Origin: Saccharothrix ecbatanensis
GTDB lineage: Bacteria > Actinomycetota > Actinomycetes > Mycobacteriales > Pseudonocardiaceae
Reading direction: 5' to 3'
Assembly: GCF_014205015.1 (NCBI RefSeq)
Contig: NZ_JACHMO010000001.1
Location: 1,364,001 to 1,428,000, forward strand
Length of the DNA stretch: 64,000 nucleotides
Every line of letters starts with the position of its first letter. Positions within the stretch are counted from its first letter, which is position 1. The position numbers were made by a program, and so were the translations under genes. Below, one piece after another: positions 1-8,110 of this stretch. The notes under the pieces are model-generated. The model was given only the letters and a program-made list of their open reading frames with translations. It was not told where the DNA came from and made no database searches.

Positions 1-1
1 C

Positions 2-271
2 CTGGCGGAGCACCTGCCCGAAGGGGTTCGCTTCACTCGTGCCGACGGTGGCTTCTTCACCTGGCTGACCGCGCCCGACACGGTCGACCCGGACGCGTTC
101 CGGGAAGCCGCCCGTGCCGCCGGCGTCAGCTACGTGCCGGGCGCCGCCTTCTACCCGGACCAGCGCGGCGAGCACGAACTGCGCCTCTCCTACAGCCGCG
201 TGGACGACGCGACGATCCCGGAGGGCGTCCGCCGACTCGCCTCGGCCCTGGCCTCCGCGGACCGGCGCTGA
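2..271 (+). CDS. PLP-dependent aminotransferase, C-terminal end only
   Basis: The gene enters from outside the window, so only the last 89 codons are visible. They match the small domain of fold-type I aminotransferases of the MocR / 2-aminoadipate transaminase group. The visible pattern is a GGFFTWL strand, then GVSYVPGAAFYPD, then LRLSYSRV carrying the arginine that binds the substrate carboxylate, then a final EGVRRLA helix. The enzyme would move an amino group between an amino acid and a 2-oxo acid in the cytoplasm. It ends 41 bases before the RraA-like gene in the same direction, so the two may share a transcript. The catalytic lysine lies outside the window. The family is fairly sure; the substrate is unknown. 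Confidence 0.75.
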   Translation: MAEHLPEGVRFTRADGGFFTWLTAPDTVDPDAFREAARAAGVSYVPGAAFYPDQRGEHELRLSYSRVDDATIPEGVRRLASALASADRR

Positions 272-312
272 CCAGGCACTCGGCCGACCTTCCCACGCAT
301 GAAAGGCAGACG

Positions 313-987
313 ATGAAAGCCGTCTACAACGATGTGGTCCGCCCGGACAAGGCGCAGGTGGAGGCGTTCAACGACATCCTGCGCTTCTACAGCCCCAGCT
401 GCCTCGTCGCCGACGCGTCACCCGGAGTCGGGGCGATCGGTGGCTGGCAGACGGTCAAGCGGGAGCACAAGATCGCCGGGCCCGCGCTCACCGTCGACCT
501 CCCCGCCGACCTGCTGGTCGACATCCTCCCGGTGCTGCCGCGCGCGCAGCCGGGCGACGTGGTCGTGCTGGCCTGCCAGGGCCGGGTGGACATGGCGATG
601 TGGGGCGGCCTGATGACCACGTTGTCGCAGATGGCGGGTATCGCGGGGTGCGTGGTCGACGGCGCGGTCCGGGACGTGGACGAGGTGCGCGACCTGGACT
701 TCCCGATGTGGTTCCGGTCCGTCGTGCCGCGCCGCTGCCCGCCCGCGGTGCCCGGTCAGAGCGAGCCCGTCCGGGTGAACGTGCCGATCGAGATCGGCGG
801 CACGGTGATCAACCCGGGCGACATCGTGGTCGCCGACGAGAACGGCGTCGGCGTGGTGCCACCGGCGTTGGCCGACACCGTGCTGGCCGAGGTGCACGAG
901 CTCCTGGAGAAGGAGGCCGTGGTGCGCGACCTCATCAACGGCGGCGCGACCCTCGCCGACCTGCTGGCCAGGTTCGGGCACATCTGA
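313..987 (+). CDS. RraA-like protein (HMG/CHA aldolase type)
   Basis: This 224-residue protein belongs to the RraA / 4-hydroxy-4-methyl-2-oxoglutarate aldolase family, usually 200-230 residues. The family signature G-x-x-x-D-G-x-x-R-D is at residues 112-121 ([10 protein letters not shown]), with the conserved WGGLMT stretch near 97-102 and ADENGV near 174-179. Known members with these metal- and substrate-binding residues cleave 4-hydroxy-4-methyl-2-oxoglutarate or decarboxylate oxaloacetate; others inhibit RNase E. An aldolase or decarboxylase role suits its place after an aminotransferase better than RNase control. The start has GAAAGG upstream. It sits before ahcY and the ATP-grasp genes and may supply a keto acid to that cluster, which is inference. 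Confidence 0.8.
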   Translation: MKAVYNDVVRPDKAQVEAFNDILRFYSPSCLVADASPGVGAIGGWQTVKREHKIAGPALTVDLPADLLVDILPVLPRAQPGDVVVLACQGRVDMAMWGGLMTTLSQMAGIAGCVVDGAVRDVDEVRDLDFPMWFRSVVPRRCPPAVPGQSEPVRVNVPIEIGGTVINPGDIVVADENGVGVVPPALADTVLAEVHELLEKEAVVRDLINGGATLADLLARFGHI

Positions 988-1198
988 CCTGGTCGACGCG
1001 GTACCCATCAGGCTGATCGCACCCACGCAACGGCTCGGCGTGGCGGTCCTCCCCAACGCGATAAGCTCGCTGGCGGCGAGACGAGGGCTCGCCCGAGGTG
1101 GGGGAACGACGCTCGGCCGGGTGACGAGGACGACCGTTTACGCCGTGCACGCGCCCTGCCGGAGTTTGTCAGTCAGACGCGACCCGGAGGAGAACTAC
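988..1198 (+). promoter_or_regulatory. Possible structured leader upstream of ahcY
   Basis: These 211 bases hold no convincing gene. They include a small hairpin (CTCGC-TGGCG-GCGAG), a GGTGGGGGAACGA run, CCGGGTGACGAG, and then GTCAGTCAGACGCG just before the ribosome site. The order of a GGGGGA block, a GGGTGA block and a GTCAG block recalls the c-di-AMP (ydaO/yuaA) riboswitch, but several of the most conserved bases differ. The SAH and SAM-IV riboswitch patterns were looked for and not found. Treat it as an unassigned structured 5' leader. Confidence 0.25.
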
Positions 1199-2668
1199 GT
1201 GACGATCCAGCTGACCGCCGACAGTGGGGGCTCGGTGGCCGACTTCAAGGTCGCGGACCTGTCGTTGGCACCGTTCGGCCGGAAGGAGATCCAGCTCGCC
1301 GAGCAGGAGATGCCCGGTCTGATGGCGCTGCGCAGGGAATACGGCCCCCAGCAGCCCCTCGCGGGCAAGAAGATCGCCGGTTCGCTGCACATGACGATCC
1401 AGACCGCCGTGCTCATCGAGACGCTCGCCGCCCTCGGCGCCGACGTCCGGTGGGTGAGCTGCAACATCTTCTCGACCCAGGACCACGCCGCCGCGGCGGT
1501 CGTCGTCGGGCCCGAGGGCACCGTCGACAACCCCAAGGGCAGCTCCGTGTTCGCCTGGAAGGGCGAGACGCTGGAGGAGTACTGGTGGTGCACCGAGCAG
1601 CTGCTGACGTGGCCCGACGGCAGCGGCCCCGACTCGATCGTGGACGACGGCGGTGACGCCACGCTGCTGGTGCACATGGGCGTCGAGTACGAAGCCGCCG
1701 GCGCCGTGCCGTCGTCCGCCGAGGACGACTCCGACGACCACAAGCTGATCCTGGAGTCGCTGCGGCGTTCGCTGGCGTCCAGCCCGACCCGGTACACCGA
1801 CATGGCGAAGTCCATCATCGGCGTGACCGAGGAGACCACGAACGGCGTCAACCGGCTCTACCAGCTGCACAAGGCCGGCAAGCTGCTGTTCGCGGGCATC
1901 AACGTCAACGACTCGGTGACGAAGAGCAAGTTCGACAACAAGTACGGCATCCGCCACTCCCTGATCGACGGCATCAACCGCGCCACGGACGTGATGATCG
2001 CGGGCAAGCTCGCGGTCGTGTGCGGCTACGGCGACGTCGGCAAGGGCGCGGTCGAGTCGCTGCGCGGTCAGGGCGCCCGCGTCGTGGTCACCGAGATCGA
2101 CCCGATCTGCGCGCTCCAGGCCGCGATGGACGGCCTCAACGTCGTCCTGCTGGAGGACGTGATCGCCGACGGCGACATCTTCATCACGACCACCGGCAAC
2201 CGCGACATCATCATGGCCGAGGACATGGCCAAGATGAAGCACAACGCGGTCGTCGGCAACGTGGGCCACTTCGACAACGAGATCGACATGGCCGGGCTCG
2301 CCAAGGTGCCCGGCATCGAGCGCATCGAGATCAAGCCGCAGGTCCACGAGTGGAAGTTCGCGGACGGGCACTCGATCATCGTGCTGTCCGAGGGCCGCCT
2401 GCTCAACCTGGGCAACGCCACGGGCCACCCGAGCTTCGTGATGTCCTCGTCGTTCTCGAACCAGACCATCGCGCAGATCGAGCTGTACACGAAGCGCGAG
2501 GAGTACGGCGTCGGGGTCTACATGCTCCCGAAGCACCTGGACGAGAAGGTCGCGCGGATGCACCTGAGCGCGGTCGGCGCCAAGCTGACGCCGCTCACGA
2601 AGGTCCAGGCCGAGTACCTCGGCGTGGACGAGAACGGCCCGTACAAGCCGGACCACTACCGCTACTGA
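1199..2668 (+). CDS. ahcY: S-adenosyl-L-homocysteine hydrolase
   Basis: This 489-residue enzyme splits S-adenosylhomocysteine into adenosine and homocysteine and so keeps SAM-dependent methylation running. The signature blocks are [16 protein letters not shown] near residue 64, [13 protein letters not shown] near 90, the NAD-binding GYGDVGKG near 280, and the C-terminal KPDHYRY whose lysine and tyrosine reach the partner subunit's NAD. The open frame extends upstream to 1040. The GTG at 1199 was chosen because GGAGGAGAACTAC precedes it and the family N-terminus ([11 protein letters not shown]) begins shortly after. It is followed by two strong hairpins, so it probably ends its own transcript. 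Its link to the flanking cluster may be methyl-cycle support or chance. Confidence 0.95.
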   Translation: MTIQLTADSGGSVADFKVADLSLAPFGRKEIQLAEQEMPGLMALRREYGPQQPLAGKKIAGSLHMTIQTAVLIETLAALGADVRWVSCNIFSTQDHAAAAVVVGPEGTVDNPKGSSVFAWKGETLEEYWWCTEQLLTWPDGSGPDSIVDDGGDATLLVHMGVEYEAAGAVPSSAEDDSDDHKLILESLRRSLASSPTRYTDMAKSIIGVTEETTNGVNRLYQLHKAGKLLFAGINVNDSVTKSKFDNKYGIRHSLIDGINRATDVMIAGKLAVVCGYGDVGKGAVESLRGQGARVVVTEIDPICALQAAMDGLNVVLLEDVIADGDIFITTTGNRDIIMAEDMAKMKHNAVVGNVGHFDNEIDMAGLAKVPGIERIEIKPQVHEWKFADGHSIIVLSEGRLLNLGNATGHPSFVMSSSFSNQTIAQIELYTKREEYGVGVYMLPKHLDEKVARMHLSAVGAKLTPLTKVQAEYLGVDENGPYKPDHYRY

Positions 2669-2675
2669 CAGCACT

Positions 2676-2700
2676 GCCGGTAGCGGGTAGCGCTACCGGC
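2676..2700 (+). terminator. Hairpin after ahcY
   Basis: A perfect 10-bp stem (GCCGGTAGCG / CGCTACCGGC) with a 5-base loop starts 8 bases after the ahcY stop. There is no clear T-tract, as is common in actinomycetes. It acts in tandem with the longer hairpin at 2725-2768. Confidence 0.7.
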
Positions 2701-2724
2701 GAGCACCGCAACTGACACCACGCC

Positions 2725-2768
2725 GACCGGCTGTCACCCCCGTTTCCAACGAGGGGTGACAGCCGGTC
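2725..2768 (+). terminator. Long hairpin between ahcY and ATP-grasp gene 1
   Basis: A perfect 16-bp stem (GACCGGCTGTCACCCC at 2725-2740, its complement at 2753-2768) with a 12-base loop. It ends 12 bases before the GGAGGAA ribosome site of the next gene. It is probably the main ahcY terminator but could also act as an attenuator for the ligase gene. Confidence 0.7.
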
Positions 2769-2791
2769 GTCCTTTGCACCGGAGGAAACGC

Positions 2792-4087
2792 ATGTTCAAC
2801 ATTTCCGCGGCGGCAGCCACCGGGGACCGGTACCTCCTGGTCCTCGGTGCGGACATCCTGTTACGCGAACGCGCGATCGTCTCCGCGTTGCGCACGTACC
2901 CCGGGCCCGTGCTGGGAATGAGCGCGTCGCCCGCGGCCAGTCAGTTGAACCGGTTCTTCGACCACGTCCTCGAAGCGGACTACTACAACGCCGAGCAGGC
3001 GCTGGACGCGGTCCGCGAGTTCGAGCAGCGGACCGGGCTGCGGCCCCAGGCCGTCGCGCCGATCATCGAGATGTGCGTGCACGTCTCGGTCGCCATCTCC
3101 AAGCACTACGGGCTGCGCACGCTGTCCGACGAGGCGCTGGCCCGCTCGCGGGACAAGCACACCATGAAGGTGGCGTTCGAGAACGCCGGTGTGCCGTGCG
3201 CGAAGCACCGGTTGTTCTCCACCCTGGACGAGTTGCGGGCCGGTGCCGCCGAACTGACGTTCCCCCTCGTGCTCAAGCCGCGTGACTTCGCGGGCAACGT
3301 CGGCACGATCAAGGTCGACCACCCCGACGAGCTGCCCGCCGCCTTCGACTACTGCCGCGACTCGCTGCTGGAGATCGCGCCGATCTACGACTTCGCCGAC
3401 GGCCGCTTCCAGGCCGAGGAGTTCGTGGACGCGACCCACGAGGTGTCCGTGGAGGTGGCGAACTGGGACGACCACCGCGCGGTGCTCGCGGTGACGGACA
3501 AGTCCAAGGCCGGTCCGCCCTACTTCACCGAGCGCGGCCAGCTCGTGCCCAGCCAGGACAGCGACAACGCCGCGCTGCGGCAGGTGGCGCTGGACGCGTG
3601 CGCGGCGCTGGACATCACCCGCGGCCTGGCGCACGTCGAGGTGCTGGTGAACGGCGACCGGCTGAGCGTGGTCGAGGTCGCCGCGCGGCCCGGCGGCGAC
3701 GGGATCATGGACCTGATCGACCGCGTGTACGGGTACAGCCCGTACGACGTGCACTACGCGTCCTACCTGCGGCCGTTCGACGGCTTCCCGGACTTCCCGC
3801 GCACCGCGCGCGGTGTCGGCGCCACCGCGTTCCTCAAGGCGCCTCCCGGCACGATCGGCGAGGTGCGCCCGGTGGAAGGGCTGACCCGCGACGAGCTGGG
3901 CCTCTACCTCACGGCCAAGGTCGGCGACACGTCCCGCCCGGCCACCTCGTACCTCGCGCGCGACGGCGTGCTGGAGGCGTTCAAGGCCGAGCCGACCGAG
4001 GACGAGGCCAAGCTGTTCCGGTCCTATGTGGACGATCTGGCGGCGCGGCGCACCGACGAGCTGTTCACGGTGACGCCCGCGGAATGA
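2792..4087 (+). CDS. ATP-grasp ligase 1
   Basis: A 431-residue ATP-grasp protein of the carboxylate-amine ligase type (BacD or carbamoyl-phosphate-synthase-like). The ATP-binding lysine block FPLVLKPRDFAGNVGT is near residue 158, the second strand EEFVDATHEVSVEV near 210, and the metal-binding E-x-x-x-R-x-G-G block (VEVAARPGGDGI) near 294. Such enzymes activate a carboxylate as an acyl phosphate and join it to an amine. The ATG at 2792 was chosen over an upstream in-frame ATG because GGAGGAA lies 4 bases before it and the earlier start would lie in the terminator. It converges on ATP-grasp gene 2 across a shared hairpin. Substrates are unknown; peptide bond formation is inferred from the other two ligases and the exporter nearby. 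Confidence 0.85.
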   Translation: MFNISAAAATGDRYLLVLGADILLRERAIVSALRTYPGPVLGMSASPAASQLNRFFDHVLEADYYNAEQALDAVREFEQRTGLRPQAVAPIIEMCVHVSVAISKHYGLRTLSDEALARSRDKHTMKVAFENAGVPCAKHRLFSTLDELRAGAAELTFPLVLKPRDFAGNVGTIKVDHPDELPAAFDYCRDSLLEIAPIYDFADGRFQAEEFVDATHEVSVEVANWDDHRAVLAVTDKSKAGPPYFTERGQLVPSQDSDNAALRQVALDACAALDITRGLAHVEVLVNGDRLSVVEVAARPGGDGIMDLIDRVYGYSPYDVHYASYLRPFDGFPDFPRTARGVGATAFLKAPPGTIGEVRPVEGLTRDELGLYLTAKVGDTSRPATSYLARDGVLEAFKAEPTEDEAKLFRSYVDDLAARRTDELFTVTPAE

Positions 4088-4093
4088 GCGGGT

Positions 4094-4128
4094 GGGTGCG
4101 CGGCGGTGGAGCCCACCGCCGCGCACCC
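4094..4128. terminator. Bidirectional terminator between two ATP-grasp genes
   Basis: A perfect 16-bp stem (GGGTGCGCGGCGGTGG / complement) with a 3-base AGC loop fills the gap between two converging stop codons, 6 and 5 bases from each. It can serve both strands. Confidence 0.85.
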
Positions 4129-4133
4129 GGATG

Positions 4134-5321
4134 TCAGCGCGGCGCGGTCTCCACCACGAGGGTCCGCCGGACTTCCGCCAGCGCGGCTTCCAGCTCGACC
4201 CGGTCGCCGGCGGCCAGCAGCACCTGGCCGACCCGCTGGTTCGAGGACCGCGCGGGTTCGACCACGGAGTCGACCGCCACGCTCAGGCCCGCCTCCACGA
4301 CCGTCTTGTGCTCGCGCACGGCTTCCAGGCCGTGGATGGCGGTGACCGTGCCGGCGGTGGCCAGTGGCAGGTAGCTCGCCGCGTACCGGATCGGCCCGGT
4401 CGGGGGCGTCGGCAGCGCACGGCCGAGCGCGACCCTCGCCACCAGCTCGAACCAGTCGAGGCCGTAGGTCAGGCCCAGCAGCTCCATCAGGTGGTCGCCG
4501 GGGGTGCGGACGGCGATCTCCATCAGCACCGGCCCGGCGTCGGTGAGCCGGAACTCCAGGTGCACCAGACCGCTGCGCATCCCCATCGCCGCCAGGACGT
4601 CCGCGCCGAACCGGTCGATCGTGGCCCGCACTTCGTCGGTGACGTCGGCGGCCGACCGGTGCGCGACCTCGATGAAGTTCGGCGGCCCGGTGGTCTCCTT
4701 GGCGGTGACGTTGGCGAACCACACAGCGCCGCCGACGACCAGCGCCTCCCAGCTGTACTCGGGCCCTTCGATCGCACGCTCGACCAGGAGCCGGCCCTCG
4801 CCCGACCGCCGCGCGGCCACCTCCGCGAACGCCGCCGCGTCCGGCACCAGCTCGACACCCATGCTGCCCGCCATGGACAGCGGCTTGACCACCACCGGCA
4901 ACCGTGCCAGTGCCCACTCGGCCGCACCGGCCAGGTCGTCCACGACGAGGTGCTCCGGCTGCGCGATGCCCGCCGCCGCGAACCGGCCGCGCTGGAGCGC
5001 CTTGTTGCGCGAGATGACGCTCGCGCGCAGCGAAGGCCCCGGAACGCCCAGTTCCTCCTGCACCATCGACGCGGCCAGGACCTGCGGCTCGCTGAACGCG
5101 ATCACGCCGTCCGGCCGTTCGGCGGCGACCGCGGCGAACGCGCCCTCGGCCCACAGCTCGTCGGAAGCGCCGCGGGTGACCGTCAGCCGGTCCACGAGCC
5201 CCGCGATCGACTCCGCCTTCTGCGCCGTCTCCACGGCCACGACCCTGGCGCCCAGCGCACGTCCGGCCGCCAGGTACGGCAGCCCCATGCGCCCGACCCC
5301 AACCAACAACAGCGTCTGCAC
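4134..5321 (-). CDS. ATP-grasp ligase 2
   Basis: A 395-residue ATP-grasp ligase. It opens with a Rossmann-like pre-ATP domain (TLLLVGVGRMGLPYLAAGRA), then the ATP lysine block LPVVVKPLSMAGSMGVEL near residue 140, ERAIEGPEYSWEALV near 180, and the metal block MEIAVRTPGDHLMELLGL near 265, where R-x-P-G-D replaces the usual R-x-G-G. The pattern is close to amino-acid ligases of the BacD / BL00235 type. The GTG at 5321 was chosen because GGGGG precedes it and the glycine-rich strand starts right after; the frame stays open far upstream over the exporter gene. It is last in a leftward run (ligase 3, exporter, ligase 2) with a 32-base gap after the exporter. Confidence 0.8.
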   Translation of the reverse strand: MQTLLLVGVGRMGLPYLAAGRALGARVVAVETAQKAESIAGLVDRLTVTRGASDELWAEGAFAAVAAERPDGVIAFSEPQVLAASMVQEELGVPGPSLRASVISRNKALQRGRFAAAGIAQPEHLVVDDLAGAAEWALARLPVVVKPLSMAGSMGVELVPDAAAFAEVAARRSGEGRLLVERAIEGPEYSWEALVVGGAVWFANVTAKETTGPPNFIEVAHRSAADVTDEVRATIDRFGADVLAAMGMRSGLVHLEFRLTDAGPVLMEIAVRTPGDHLMELLGLTYGLDWFELVARVALGRALPTPPTGPIRYAASYLPLATAGTVTAIHGLEAVREHKTVVEAGLSVAVDSVVEPARSSNQRVGQVLLAAGDRVELEAALAEVRRTLVVETAPR

Positions 5322-5353
5322 GCCGCCTACCCCCAGTTTCTCGGAACGATCCG

Positions 5354-6619
5354 TCAGTTGTGCGCCATCGCCGGTTCGTCCGCCGGCCGCGAGATCAGCG
5401 ACACGGCGAAGCCCGTCAGCACGAACGCGGCGCCGAGGCCGAGCCAGCCGACCGGCCCGACGTCGATCACGGCGAAGGTGATCAGCGCGGGCCCGACCAC
5501 GCTCGACCCCGTCAAACCCAGGTGGTACACCGACAGGTACGTCGACCGGCGGTGTTCCGGGCTCAGCGCGTAGGAGATGCCCCACGCGCCGATGGACTGC
5601 CAGATCTCGCCCAGCGTCATGGCGACCACGGCGGCCAGCACGAGCACGACCGCCCACGTCGCGCTCACGTTCGGCGTGAACGCGACGAGCACGCAGCACG
5701 CCCCGAGGAGCCACCCCGCCCACAACTGCCTGCGTGCCGAGGGGCGCAGACCTTCGACACCGCGGCTCAAGGGCACCTGGAGCACGATCACCATCACCGT
5801 GTTGACCACGACGACCACACCGACCACGGCGAGCGGTGTCGACGTCCGCGTGCTGATCCACAGCGGCAGTCCCACGGTCAGCAGGATCGAGTGCAGGTAC
5901 AGGATTCCGTTGAGCCCGGTGAGCACGAGGAACCGCACGTCGCGCACCATGGCGACGGCGGCGGTCGCGGGCGTTTTCGCGCTCTCGCCGACCGGCGTCG
6001 CGGCGACCAAAGGCAGCCTCGCGAGCATCACGGCCGCGGCGAAGAACGTCAGCGCGTCGGCGAGGACCAGGAACGTGTAGAACCGCGGGTCTCCGGCCGC
6101 GACGGCTCCGGTGGCGAGGAGCGCGCCGCCGGTGAAGCCGGCGTTGCGGACCGAGCCGATGACCGCCATCGTCCGCACCCGCCGGTCACCGGTGGAGATC
6201 GTGCCGACCAGGGACTGCGTGAGGGGTCCGCTGCTCCACTCGGCGAAGCCGACCAGGAACGCGACCGCGTAGAACAACACCGGGGTGTCGGCGAACGGGT
6301 AGAGCACGAAACACGCGCCGCGCCAGCCGTACAACGCGACCAGGCCCCGCTTGGGTCCGATCCGGTCCGCGAGCCGGCCGATGATCGGCGTGCCGAGCAA
6401 GCCGGCGATGCCCGAGATGGTGAGGCCGATGCCGACCTCGCCGATGGTCAGGCCGAGGACCTTGGTGAAGAACAGCGCCGAGCCCGCGATGAACAGCCCG
6501 GTGCCGAGCGAGTCGATGAACGACGCGCCGACCAACCAGCGCGCGCCGCGCCCCTCGGGGAGCAAAGCCCGTGCGCGGGCACGCAGACCGCGCGCGGGCG
6601 GCGGTTCGGTGGCCGTCAC
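5354..6619 (-). CDS. MFS exporter
   Basis: A 421-residue major facilitator with about 12 hydrophobic segments. The RLADRIGPKR loop between helices 2 and 3 is the MFS signature G-x-x-x-D-R-x-G-x-R/K. It resembles drug and peptide exporters such as BacE and PepT-type proteins. The GTG start overlaps the TGA of ATP-grasp gene 3 (GTGA), so the two are translationally coupled, and ATP-grasp gene 2 follows closely. This strongly suggests that the transporter exports the product of the ligases, or protects the cell from it; that is inference. The long in-frame extension upstream of the GTG is a shadow of the ligase gene. Confidence 0.85.
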   Translation of the reverse strand: MTATEPPPARGLRARARALLPEGRGARWLVGASFIDSLGTGLFIAGSALFFTKVLGLTIGEVGIGLTISGIAGLLGTPIIGRLADRIGPKRGLVALYGWRGACFVLYPFADTPVLFYAVAFLVGFAEWSSGPLTQSLVGTISTGDRRVRTMAVIGSVRNAGFTGGALLATGAVAAGDPRFYTFLVLADALTFFAAAVMLARLPLVAATPVGESAKTPATAAVAMVRDVRFLVLTGLNGILYLHSILLTVGLPLWISTRTSTPLAVVGVVVVVNTVMVIVLQVPLSRGVEGLRPSARRQLWAGWLLGACCVLVAFTPNVSATWAVVLVLAAVVAMTLGEIWQSIGAWGISYALSPEHRRSTYLSVYHLGLTGSSVVGPALITFAVIDVGPVGWLGLGAAFVLTGFAVSLISRPADEPAMAHN

Positions 6620-7827
6620 GCCTCGGTCTCCGGCAGGGCGGGCCCGACCTTGACCGCGGCGAACATCTCGGCCATCAGCCGGGCCATGTCGTCGCTGCCC
6701 GCCGGACCCGTCACACCGGCCAGGGGAACGTGCGCGTCGGCGTAGGTGATCGTCTGGGACACCGGTTCGCCGTCGGCGCGCTGCACCCACCGCCACACCA
6801 GCGGGTGCTCCGCGTAGTCCTCGGCGCCGGACACGCGGCAGTGCGTAGTGCCGAGCGTGTGGCCGGGCCAGACGAACCAGCCGAACCTCGCGTCCGGCGC
6901 CGGCACCCGGTTCGGGATGTGGGCGCTCGCGCCTTCCACCAGCAGCCGCAACTGGGCCGACGGCAGCCGCACACCGGTCGCCAATTCGAAGGTGTCCACC
7001 ACGTCCGCGCCGCCGAACCTCGCGCCGACCTCCAGGAACACGAGGCCGTCCGCGCCTTCGATGGCTTCGAGGTGGAACGGGCCGGTCGAGATGTTCACCG
7101 CGGCGAGGCAGCGCAATACCCAGTCCACGACTTCGGGATCGGTGTCGATCTGCACCGATCCGAGCGGTTCCCCTTCGGCGTAGGCGAGGCAGGTGTTCAC
7201 GTACCGGCTCACCATCACGGTGACCGGCGCGCCGTCGGCGACCAGACCGTCCACGTGAATGATCGGCCCTTCGACGAACTCCTCGATCTCGTACTCGTCC
7301 GCGTCGACAGCCATGCCGCGCCCGGCTTCCAGCGCGCCATTGACGCTCGGGTGGCGGGTGACGCCCTCACTGGACGCGCCGGACTTCGGCTTGAGCACGG
7401 TCCCGCCGGTCCACGGCACGTCTTCGGGGGCGGCAAGCGCGGCCGTCAGCCCCGAGAAGCGTGGCGTGCGCAATCCCCGTGCGGCGACAGCGGCCTTCAT
7501 GGCCACCTTGTCCCGGTAGGGCAGCACTTCGGCTTCGGTCGGGCCGGGAACGCCCAGGGCTTCCCGCACCTTGGCCGCCGTCAGCAAGTCGTACTCGGAC
7601 AACGCGATCACCACGTCGGGCGCGGGTTCGCCGGCGAGCGCGGCGATGATCTCCTCGTGCGCCGGGCCCGTGCCGGGACGGCTGAGACGACGGGCCGGGA
7701 CGTCGGCCGGCATGGTCTCCACGCGGTCGGGCACGCTGATGTAGGTGACCTCGTGCGCGTGGTGGTCGACACTCTCCGCATACCGGACCAGGGTGTCCGG
7801 AACGCGGTGCAGGACTAAAATTCGCAT
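6616..7827 (-). CDS. ATP-grasp ligase 3
   Basis: A 403-residue ATP-grasp protein. The ATP lysine block GGTVLKPKSGASSEGV is near residue 139, EEFVEGPIIHVDGLVADG near 181, and the metal block FLEVGARFGGADVVDTFEL near 261. This last block fits the amino-acid/peptide ligase group (E-x-x-x-R-x-G-G). It is the first gene of the leftward ligase-exporter-ligase run and overlaps the exporter start by 4 bases. The ATG has TTCC-GGAAGATTTCC just upstream. It is divergent from the Hen1 gene with a 283-base gap that must hold both promoters. Three different ATP-grasp enzymes around one exporter point to a short peptide or amide product; the substrates cannot be read from sequence. Confidence 0.82.
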   Translation of the reverse strand: MRILVLHRVPDTLVRYAESVDHHAHEVTYISVPDRVETMPADVPARRLSRPGTGPAHEEIIAALAGEPAPDVVIALSEYDLLTAAKVREALGVPGPTEAEVLPYRDKVAMKAAVAARGLRTPRFSGLTAALAAPEDVPWTGGTVLKPKSGASSEGVTRHPSVNGALEAGRGMAVDADEYEIEEFVEGPIIHVDGLVADGAPVTVMVSRYVNTCLAYAEGEPLGSVQIDTDPEVVDWVLRCLAAVNISTGPFHLEAIEGADGLVFLEVGARFGGADVVDTFELATGVRLPSAQLRLLVEGASAHIPNRVPAPDARFGWFVWPGHTLGTTHCRVSGAEDYAEHPLVWRWVQRADGEPVSQTITYADAHVPLAGVTGPAGSDDMARLMAEMFAAVKVGPALPETEA

Positions 7828-8110
7828 GGAAATCTTCCGGTCGCCGGTGCACCACCTGCAATGCCCCGCCGAACCGCGCGGCGAGGCGTGATCGAGGGTA
7901 GTCCAAGGTCCGATGGGCGACTGTGGGCCAAACGGATCAGCGTGCTGCCGGTGTCGTGCGGCGTCTCATTATCGCCTGTTATCCGTGAATTTCCCATCGA
8001 ATTGCCCGCACTCGCCAATGCATTCGAACGGCACCGTCGCCACCCGACAAACCGGAGGTCCCGCGGTAATTCGGCAGCGCGAACGGGAGCAGGTCGTCCA
8101 CACTCGACGC

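Noticed and set aside
988..1198. SAH riboswitch upstream of ahcY
   Set aside because: The conserved SAH aptamer sequence blocks could not be placed, so no such call was made; only a generic structured leader is reported.
4092..5573. Long plus-strand frame of 493 codons opposite ATP-grasp gene 2
   Set aside because: It is antisense to a ligase with clear motifs, is Arg/Pro/Gln-rich without any domain, and has no ribosome site. The same holds for the long opposite frames at 9376-11919, 13880-15973, 27682-30096 and 31292-34288.
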